Source: Sympetrum striolatum (lineage: Eukaryota > Arthropoda > Insecta > Odonata > Libellulidae). From it: DNA of 64,000 bases. Shown here one piece after another: positions 55,450 through 64,000 of the stretch; within the stretch, counting starts at the first letter, position 1; the number at the start of each line of letters is the position of its first letter. The notes below the pieces were generated by a model, which was not told the DNA's origin, did no database searches, and worked only from the letters and a program-made list of their open reading frames with translations. The stretch lies in assembly GCA_947579665.1 (NCBI GenBank), contig OX388350.1:2294001-2358000 (forward strand), written 5' to 3'. A program made the translations under genes and the position numbers.

Positions 55450-57140
55450 ATGTACAGCTGCCATGTGGAGAACAGAGCATGGAAACAAATAAATCAACGA
55501 TAATTCTCCTGTGTTATTTTGTACATCTCCAAACCCTATCTGAATCACTGACAATGGTTTCCATCCATTGATCAATTCTCATCACTAATTATCAGCCGCT
55601 AGGAATGCAAGTCCTCCTCTTGCTGTTCAATCATGCTGCAACAGTTCCTCTCGTTCTTTCACCACAGTTTTCCACAACCTTTTGTGTGTTCTTTGATTGA
55701 CTTTTCACGAGTTACTCGGTCTATCCGCATTATTTTGGGCATTGTTCTGTAGCGACACATCTCCATTGCTTCCAATTTATCCTTCCTTCTCTGCTGCTGG
55801 CATAATTCGTACGAGCGTACAGGAGAACACTACAGATACCGGTGATATGATACGTTATATTCTAATTTACCTACGTATCACTGCTTGCTCTCAAGAATTG
55901 TTTTCCTTTTCGGTAAAATGCTGCAATTGCTCGAGCTATTTCACTCACAGTATGTTATTTCTCCGGCTAATTTCATCGCTGGAGAGCTTTTTACATGACC
56001 ACAATTCTTCTACTCTTTCATGGTCATCCCTTGCTTACGTATATTATGACCAGGCATCATTTTGGCTATATCTTAATTTTTGAGTCAGTAAGTCCTCAAT
56101 ATCTTTTTCTATTAGGCCATGCACCTTGTTCAGTCCTCTTTCGACGAGTATCGTCTATATCTCGCTGCGTTCTGATTGATTAATGGGAAGGAAAGAACAA
56201 AGCATAAATTGTTCTACGGCAGAGAGGGAATTGAAGATTTCAGTTTGTTGCTATTAGCGCCCTTGAAAGCTGCTTTTTGTGCGGTAAGAAATGATTCCTA
56301 TCAATTTTCATCGCTTATGTTCAAATATTTCCGAAGGAATCGCAGATATGAAAAGTCTGACAGTATTGGGACCAGAACCGGGTTTTTGAACTTGTCAGGC
56401 GGCTGCTCTAGCCAATGGAGCCATCTTGCCAGAAAGTCCAGGCATGCCGTTTTGGTAGACAACTTCGGCAAGGGCGTGTGTGGCGTCTCCGAACGGTGAG
56501 GCATCTTCCACGGCCAACGTCCTATTTAAGGTGATTCGAAGAGGAACCCCCTAAGGGGAAACACCGGGGAAGGAAAAATTTGCTCGCTAAAGCGTTAGTT
56601 AAGTTTTGGTTCGAGAAATGTCCTCAGAGTATTAGTTTGCGTGCAAAGTTACACTTAACCGTATCATACTTTTGAAGGATGCAAGACGAGAATTCAAGAT
56701 TAACTCGTTAAAGTCCCGATTGAACATTAACGCAACAAGACATCGTTAGCGATGATTTCACATTGCGTTTAAGAATTAAAAAGTCGAAGTTTTTGCCGCG
56801 ACACACGTATCTGCTGACCAATACAATTCACTTGACCCCGATTTCTCTTTCATTCTACAACAACTAATTGCACCTTTCAAATCATTATCACTCCAAAGAA
56901 ATGAAATGGAGAAGGAAAATAAAGGAGAAGTTAGCATTTTCGTATTACTTGCGCGTAAGTTACGGACTTATTGAGTTCTGGGGAAATTGTGTGAAAGTGT
57001 GTCCTCGTTAACGTGGAATTTGAAATTGGAAACTTAGGGAATGCTTTCTCTTGTGGACCAAATCTCTTTTGATGGAAAGTAACGAACAATTGTGTGATAA
57101 CTGACAATTTGGTTAAAATATCAAGTATTATTCCAAGAAC
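55450..57140. other. No gene seen
   Basis: No family motif. Frames at 55697-56083 and 56176-56499 overlap antisense frames and lack support. Confidence 0.55.
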
Positions 57141-57142
57141 CG

Positions 57143-57300
57143 GTCACGGCGGCGGAATAGTTAGCTTCCAACCAGAACGTCCCGGGTTCAAGTCCCAGAT
57201 AGTCGGATTTTCAAGTTAGAGAAATCTATTTCATGATCATCATTAACTCCAATCATAAAGAGTCATTAGCTGACCGCATAAGTGATGGGAATAAGGCTAA
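57143..57300 (+). repeat. tRNA-derived SINE-like sequence
   Basis: It shows GGCGGAATAGTTAGCTTCC (A-box region) and CCCGGGTTCAAGTCCCAG (B-box) at tRNA-like spacing, then a unique body including TTTCATGATCATCATTAACT that loosely resembles the body after 36325. Confidence 0.55.
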
Positions 57301-57309
57301 GAGTAAACA

Positions 57310-59930
57310 TTGTGTGTAATACCAAGAATAATTAACTCTTCTGATACTTGGGGAGATTTTTACTATAAAGAGGGGACCGAGGATGAAACTATCAGAGAAA
57401 AAGTGAGGTAATAATTATGGGAAATTAATGAAACAAAGCTGGTTGGTTTGAAGTCAGTGGATTGAAAAATTAGAATAATTATGAGAAATAGGAAAAATTG
57501 GCACAATAACAACCATGTCATGATAGATAAAAACAGTAAAAACAAGGTACTTATTTATAAAATTGAGGGATCTCTAGCAATGGGAAAAAATATATAAACG
57601 TGTTAAGAATCTTGATTTGTTCTAAGTTCTCTTCGGGAAGATTTGTTTTTAAATAAAGAATCTTATACAGAAATTAACCGTTGAGAGAGAGAGAGAGTGG
57701 TTAATAAACATGCTTAGAGGTTTCACTTCCTAAAAGAAAATTCGTGATTTTGAGGTCTGGTTTTAGAAATCTGTGTGAACGATGTAAAATCTATCTCGAT
57801 CTCGATACTTTAGCTTATAGATCCCATTTTCATCGAATTTCCCTAATATTTCTTCAGAGTTAGAGATTAAGTTGCGAAGGATATTCGAAACTTTAATTTT
57901 CTATATTTTTCTACTGAGTATGATGACAAAACAACTTTTAACCAAGGCTGTAACGGTGCAAGGTATAACACTAATTTTGATGGATTTGACGAAAAAACAA
58001 GGCTTAAATGTCGGAAACGGGACGTATGTTCAGGCCGAACAGGTCAGATGTATGTTCAGGATGAACACGTTCGTTATTCTTTTTCTTCTCAATCTTTTTA
58101 AATGTCTAAACAAGCGTGAAACACCCTCTTCATACAGTTCACCACGCTTCCTACGATAAGAAGTATTGTCGCTGTAAATAACGAAAGTGAAAATTTCTTC
58201 ATCGGAGTAAATCGACTTCGTTTAGGACAATGGCAATTGGAAGAAAATCATAGCTTCAAAATTCCTTTTCACTTTTCTTTAGTAACTATTTTGATCGTAT
58301 CTGAGACGGATTTGCTTGTAAATGGCATTAATGTGGGCACATCTCGACCATAGGATTATTTCGAGGGCTCGCTCTAAATTTAGCTTCAGCGACGCTTCTC
58401 TCCAACCCCTTTCACTATCGCCTTCTGGAAGTATGCTTTCCTTTTTAAAACCGCTCTCTTGTGCACTCTATGCGAAGGAATTTCATCGAAGGGAGCAAGA
58501 AGGGCGAATTGAAGCCGTCTGTGGCGAGATTTGCGTATGAATGAATACGCCAAGTCGCAATTAAGTTTTGGGAACGGACGGCAAAGGAGAATGTATATTT
58601 TGCCGTAAGCCTGTGTTGCGTATTTGTGTGTCTTTGTGAGGCAAGGCGTCTAGCGCCTGGTTCCAAGACCTCCAAGAAATCTTTTCTTTGTATTTGCGCA
58701 CTATTTTTCTTATTATTATATATTATTGGAATGCTCCCACGGAAATTGGACTTATCGACGAGCAATATGTATTACGAGTTTTCGATTTATATTCATTTTT
58801 ATTTTTTTCCGGAAGAATATTTCATTAATGATTCATTCACAGGTTGCGCGAAGTAAAAACTTTAAATACGAGTATGACCTTCTCGTTCCTATTTCGGACT
58901 CCCGAAAAACTTGCTTGCTTCCCATCTTGCACGTCCATATCTTTCGAATAACTTGACCGTTTGTTATTCTCTTTTATTAAAATTGTAATATTGAAATAGC
59001 TGACACGGCATCTGTACGTAATGAAATTTCAGTTTGGATGAACCGAAATTGGTTATTCGCGACCCCTTAAATCTGTCCAGTAGCTTATTCCGCCCGTCAG
59101 AAGCACCTGATGGAAAGCAACGTCGCCCCTCAAATACTGGGTTTATCTTACGGAGTTATAACCATGTATTATTATAGCCATGGAAGGAATGTGGATGGGA
59201 TCGTTTGTCGCAAAATGTTGCTATATTTACAAATGTTGTCTTCTTTCCACTTCGTCATGATTCGTTTCTCTTGTGATTGAGGGAGAACGTCGATTTGCAT
59301 TCGATTGCCGTTTGTCGGTGGGAATGACCGGATCGTGAGAGAGACGTAAAATATCGTATTTATCGGACAATCATCGCCTTCCATTTCAGGGGCTTCAAGT
59401 GATTCTTACGCGCATTTTGCTGTCGTCTCTTTTTTCACCAATTTTCCGGAAAAAATATAACTGGAACGTTATTTCTCCGTGATTTTCTCATGTCAAACCT
59501 TTTATCCCTGTATTGAGTTCTAAGTTTGATATGTGCTTTGAGTGTGAAATTCGCCTAAAACACGAGATTCATTCCATTCATTCCCTCAGATGCCTATAAA
59601 GTTTACTAACGCCCTCTGTTAAAAGTCAACTTGTAAATTAATTAATCATGCCTCGCTTTAATTACGGTGACATTGTGTACCAAGATTTATCGCAAGAATT
59701 AGCTTCTAAGTCGCAACGTGCCCAAAATGTATCGGTTCGTTTTATATTTAACTTAAAAAAGTATGACCATATTTCTATAAGAAAATATATTGGATTAAAC
59801 TCGACCCTCGTCTAAGATTTGATGTTCTAACGTGAGCTTTCAGCGCCTGCAAACCACGGAATACCTCTATTCTGAATTTTGTAGCTTAGAATCTATTCAC
59901 AATTGAAATACTAGGGGGGGAAACAACTTA
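57310..59930. other. No gene seen; one (GA)n run
   Basis: A (GAGA)n run lies at about 57684-57700. Short frames at 57872-58159 and 58322-58540 have no family support. Confidence 0.55.
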
Positions 59931-59934
59931 CTCA

Positions 59935-60080
59935 TTTCAATTCATAGCATGGAGATGTTTTACAAATTCTTTGTAGTAACTGCCATTAGGTTTTTGAACG
60001 CCCTTCCACCTCATATAAAGTCATCCAGTTCTTTCGAGAAAAAATGCCTCTCTCATCTTCCAGGGTCACCCAATTAATAC
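59935..60080 (+). pseudogene. LINE ORF2 extreme C-terminus
   Basis: The frame reads YKFFVVTAIRFLNALPPHIK then SSSSFEKKCLSHLPGSP, the pattern ('R-WN-LP') that ends ORF2 in CR1/Jockey-type LINEs. Nothing upstream is recognisable, so this is a 5'-truncated or decayed copy. Downstream AT-rich DNA to about 60740 may be its 3' untranslated region. Confidence 0.5.
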
Positions 60081-60084
60081 TCCC

Positions 60085-62780
60085 TCAATCTGATCAACAC
60101 TCTGTTCTTTCTCACTGCACAATTTTATTACTTGTGCTTTGTCCTCGTTCTCAGGTCCTTTTCATAAAAAAATATTTCCATTCGTATTTATTAATTTACC
60201 ATTTTTATTAACTGTTAGATATGTCTTATGAGTTTTAAGTATGTTTCATTTTCATAATAATTTTTATTATTTCAATGTTTTATTTTTTGTTATATTGATT
60301 ATTTTCTCATAGTCTATTCCTGAAACTTCCTATTTTCTGATTTGATTATTTTTGTCATTTCGTTTGAATGTTTTATATTATGTTTTGTCATATTTATTAT
60401 TTACTCATTTTTTACTATTGCAATTTTTTATTTTTCTGATTTTATTATTGTTTGTGTAATTTCGTTATGGTACAATGCAATTGTGCAATTTCCAAGTCAT
60501 ACACAGTTTTCTTTAACATCTTTTAGCTTTTACTATCGGTAGGTTTGCGCAGGTTTTTCACACCCCCTTTTTTGCGGGTGTTTTTCTGCAGTGGATCTTT
60601 TTTTCCTAAGACATCACCTTTTTACATCCACTCCTTCTAAAGTTTTCCCCTCGATGTCTATATATCATTGGCAGTTAGATGGAATGTTATATGGAAGGAG
60701 AGACTTTTCAGTCTCAATCTCGCCTCAATAAAGACGGCGCTTCGCTGATTATTGGAGTGCCTTTTTTTTATCCAAACGGCTCCATTTCGATGCGATTCAC
60801 GGAACGGGACATTTCGGCGCCGGATGCATAGAAAATATTCAAGGCTTTACATATAAAGTCTTTATTTATAAAATAAATATTTTCAAGCAATAATTCGGTA
60901 CTCTTCAATTAACATATGTTTGAAAAACTTTTCTGTTTTTATATAGGGGATAGATCAAACCAAAAAAGAAATATTATAGTTTTATTGTGCGATAAAAGTT
61001 AAGTACGAGGGTTAGGGTCCCTTATGTTGCTATTGACAATGTTTTATTGGAATTTTTTATAATTCCGTTTAACTAAATTGAGCTAATTCATGTTTTCATG
61101 TTACGCAAAGGATCATTTTGCTCCAGGTATTCCAGGTTTTTAAAGCTCATCAACATTTTATATTTGTAGTGGAAGACATAGACGACACCTCAGGTGCTTA
61201 TAAAAACTAAATTAATTTTAAAATAATCAGTATGCGAATATAAGAGAAGTTTGATAAGAAAAATTCTACATAGATTAATTTTTATTGCAAATTATACATT
61301 ACGGTTCAAATTCCGTAGACTGATAAGATTGAGCATTTTCGTCTTTATTTTACCATCCCATTGATGTAAGCTGAAATGAAAGATGCTTCGCTATCTTTAG
61401 TTGAAATGGGCTCACAATCATTAAAATTTAATCCCATTCTTCACCATTAAAGATCGAAGGGATGCTATGCAGTAATCAGGGTATCTATATCCCTGTATTT
61501 TTTAATAGACATTTTTTACAAAGACTTTTGAGTTGACATTCTACGTAATCTGAGATAATTTTAACCGCATGCAACTTAGTAACAGGTACTCTTTCCAAGC
61601 GACTGTCTTCTTATGCAGATAGACTGTCATATTATCATAAAAAAATTCTTTTCTATCACTGCTTTCATATATTATATAAAATGAATCTGCACTTGCACTG
61701 CTTTGTTCCCCTTCTTATCTAATTTTTAATATCATCCGAGAAACTTAGGAAGTCATCAAGATTTGTAACATTTTCCAGTAGACTCATTAAAATATCTGCA
61801 AGCTAATTCATATACCTTTATGATACTTCCGATATAATTTACGAAATGTAATTCGCCGAGATACTTCTTTCAAATTAAGTTTATCAAATATTAGAAAACG
61901 CAGAACTAGTAGTTCATAGTTACCAAGGTCAACTTGAACAATACTATAGCGAATGTAAGCAACAATTTCAAATAATACTGTAAGACTATAACTTTTAATT
62001 GAAATTTATAAGTTAACCGCAGTGGAAGATAAAGTATTAAATACGCAAGCAATACACAACCATGATATTTCGAATGGAAGAACAGAATCACTACATCCAT
62101 CGATTGATCATTTCTCTCGCACATTATGTATCTTGTATATCAAGTCCTCTTACAGCAAAATATAATCAATTTATATTATCAAATTTAAAACGTAGAATCT
62201 TATGTCTCATGAATCAACGGGAACATTTATTGTCAAGCAACCAAAATTTGGTGTTTTAAATCCCGTATCATAATCTTAACCCAATCCTTTGCGTATTTCC
62301 TAATAAAAAGACTCATCTTCATTGAAGAGAGAATTTAAGATGGCGTTCTTTGAACTTCGGTTGGTATTTGGTCAAAATTATCACAGACAATTTATTTATT
62401 TTAAAAGTCTTTTACGAAATCATACTTCCTCCTCTTTTAACGTCTTCAACTGATGTTGAATTTTATACAAAAACCTTCCGTGAATCTTCAGCAAGAGAAG
62501 GAAAGACACGGTCACAATTTCGCCATTAATTCCAAAATATTCTTTAGAAATATTTTATTATCTTCGCAGCAATTATGAGAAATTACTCCAAAAGAGGAAT
62601 CACTGCACTGTTCGAATAAATCCCTTCGCAAAATATATTACGTTAACCTCTTATGTTTGCACAATTATAATTAATTTTGATTTTCTAATTTTGCATAACT
62701 TTATATACCTTTCCAATGTAGCCTTATATTAAAAAAATGTATTTCTCGTTAACTTTACCTCGTATAGTTTTATGTTATTA
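60085..62780. other. No gene seen; very AT-rich
   Basis: Low-complexity AT-rich DNA without supported coding sequence. AATAAA-containing sequence near 60728 could be a polyadenylation signal of the LINE fragment just upstream. Confidence 0.55.
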
Positions 62781-62783
62781 TAA

Positions 62784-64000
62784 ATTTACATTTACACCCA
62801 GCAATCCGCCAGTGGCGCGTGGCAGGGGGTGTAAAAACACCGACATCCCTAACTAACCTGAAGAGCTATTAGTTTCTCTAATACTTCGCGGGAAAAATAC
62901 CAAAAGTAACTATGTGTCCTGTGTGTCCTTGCAACTATTTCCCTGTATCGTTTTTTTTTTCCTCCCGAAGTTCGCGTAAGTTCATAACTGGGATAACGAT
63001 ATCAGTCAATCAATCAGTAATCAATCTCCTCCCCGAAATCGGTACTGGTACATTTATCAAAAAGCTTCTGTCGATATTCAAGTCTTCCATCACTAAGAGA
63101 GTTCCATCCGAGGGATTCTATCATAACCGAAACACTGCTGTCAAATCTGAAATCTCCCTTGACGAACCTTGCTGCTCTACGTTGAACCATCTCGAGATCG
63201 GAAATTAATCCTACTTCGTGCGGATCCCAAATCGCACAGCAATACTCAAGTAGGGAAAATCAGGGAAAAATACGCTATTTCTTTTGCTATAGATGAACAT
63301 CCCCTTAGAATTCTACTGGCTAACCTTTGCATCCCATTCGCTTTTCCCATTACGCTTCGAATATGATCTTTGAAGTAAAAATTACTGCTGAGCGTAATCC
63401 CTAGGTATTTATGATGCATTACGAGCTCCAAGGGATTTCCTGAAATTCTATATGGTATGCAGATAACGTTGGTGGACCGCGTGAAAGTCATGGCAACGAA
63501 CTTCTTTACATTAAGCTCGAGCTGCCAATTACTACACCAATCCGAAACAATATTCAGATCGTTCTGCAAACAACCAGTGTCATCTTGAGTTACGATCTAC
63601 CTTTACAGAAACCGTGTTGACATTGACTAATTGCCCCCTTGTCACTTAGGAAACGCATTATTGAATTCGCCATGATGTGTTCGATAGTCTTACAAAAAAT
63701 TGACGTTAAAGATATTGGACGGTAATCTTCAGGTTTCGAGGAACGTCCTTTCTTAGGAATCGGAGTGATATGCGCTCTTCTCCTCTACATTGGTACAACG
63801 CCTTTGTCCAAGGTTTTCCTATAGAATACGGAAAGAAGAGGAGCAAGCTCATTCGCCAGTGTTTTAATAACGAGTGATGGTACACCTTCTTGTCCTGGCG
63901 CTTTTTTCTTATCTACTTGTCGCAACAACTTCCCTATTCCATCCACCGCCAACTCGATTGGTTTCATCTCTGAATCAACACCCATAGAAAATTCGTTCGC
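62784..64000 (-). mobile_element. CR1-like LINE, RT core deleted, runs off the window
   Basis: Minus-strand element. The 3' end (62784 to about 62835) has CACCCCCTGCCACGCGCC and a TGTAAATGTAAA tail, the same family signature as at 33872-33937 and 37155-37195. Coding relics lie upstream at 62940-64000. Its 5' part is outside the window. Confidence 0.85.
62945..63985 (-). pseudogene. CR1-like ORF2 relic with internal deletion and frameshifts
   Basis: Parts in order on the minus strand: VDKKKAPGQEGVPSLVIKTL and YRKTLDKGVVPM (63985-63785); then after a stop, ITPIPKKGRS and CQHGFCKGRS (about 63785-63600); then directly LQNDLNIVSDWCSNWQLELN, YRISGNPLELVMHHKYLGIT (63569-63246); then IWDPHEVGL and EMVQRRAARFVKGD in another frame (about 63240-63160). 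Between HGFCKGRS and LQNDLNIVSDW the family has about 150 residues including the KAFD and F-DD catalytic motifs; these are gone. The copy is dead. Confidence 0.8.

Noticed and set aside
57684..57700. (GA)n run as a regulatory GAGA element
   Set aside because: Short simple repeat without a nearby promoter or gene.

Overview
This window looks like a piece of a large, transposon-packed arthropod (probably insect) nuclear genome. No bacterial operons, rRNA genes or CRISPR arrays were seen, and no complete host protein-coding gene can be supported. The organism call is an inference from repeat content: Tx1/L1-like, CR1-like and other non-LTR retrotransposons, a BEL/Pao LTR retrotransposon, Transib, hAT and Kolobok/Mutator-like DNA transposons, tRNA-derived SINE-like sequences, and AT-rich intergenic DNA. 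No species is claimed.

Layout. 1-4862: a satellite-like array. Three direct ~1.13-1.16 kb higher-order units plus an older inverted copy and a truncated fourth copy are each built from six ~165-176 bp monomers, and every monomer carries a GGTTCGA (tRNA T-arm / B-box-like) motif. 4863-6322: no gene seen. 6323-20882: a nest of mobile elements. Pieces of a hAT transposase gene lie at both ends (C-terminus at 6522-6785, middle at 19930-20138, both minus). Between them are two minus-strand Tx1/L1-like LINEs arranged head-to-tail, each ending in (AAT)n followed by (AC)n. The older, GC-rich LINE is cut by a 3.6 kb Transib transposon flanked by a perfect 5-bp duplication. A foldback element with ~300 bp arms sits in the hAT middle part. 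20883-26040: mostly featureless, with a SINE-like piece, a stray satellite monomer and an 18-bp palindrome. 26041-30425: a decayed LINE cut in two by a 2.8 kb TTAA-flanked transposon with an uninterrupted 589-aa transposase. 31246-35089: a second Transib copy, also with a perfect 5-bp duplication. 35990-37205: remains of a CR1-like LINE. 38172-39975: a tRNA-like sequence, a possible host first exon with a splice donor, and a short orphan ORF. 43543-49520: a BEL/Pao element with near-identical LTRs and an uninterrupted 1734-codon Gag-Pol ORF. 49521-62780: AT-rich DNA with a short hAT-like MITE, a SINE-like sequence and a LINE 3' end. 62784-64000: a minus-strand CR1-like LINE that has lost the reverse transcriptase core.

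Biologically the window is a record of successive insertions rather than a set of cooperating genes. Two points stand out. (1) The two Transib copies (the RAG1-related superfamily) have ~590-670 bp inverted repeats that begin with the V(D)J signal heptamer CAC(A/T)GTG, followed 22 bp later by an A-rich nonamer-like stretch, and CG-rich 5-bp duplications. (2) The two Tx1-like LINEs appear to have landed in the same (AC)n microsatellite and stacked up head to tail. The youngest-looking elements are the BEL/Pao copy (LTRs differ by one base), the TTAA-flanked transposon (open ORF) and the 7.4-13.0 kb LINE (one internal stop codon).
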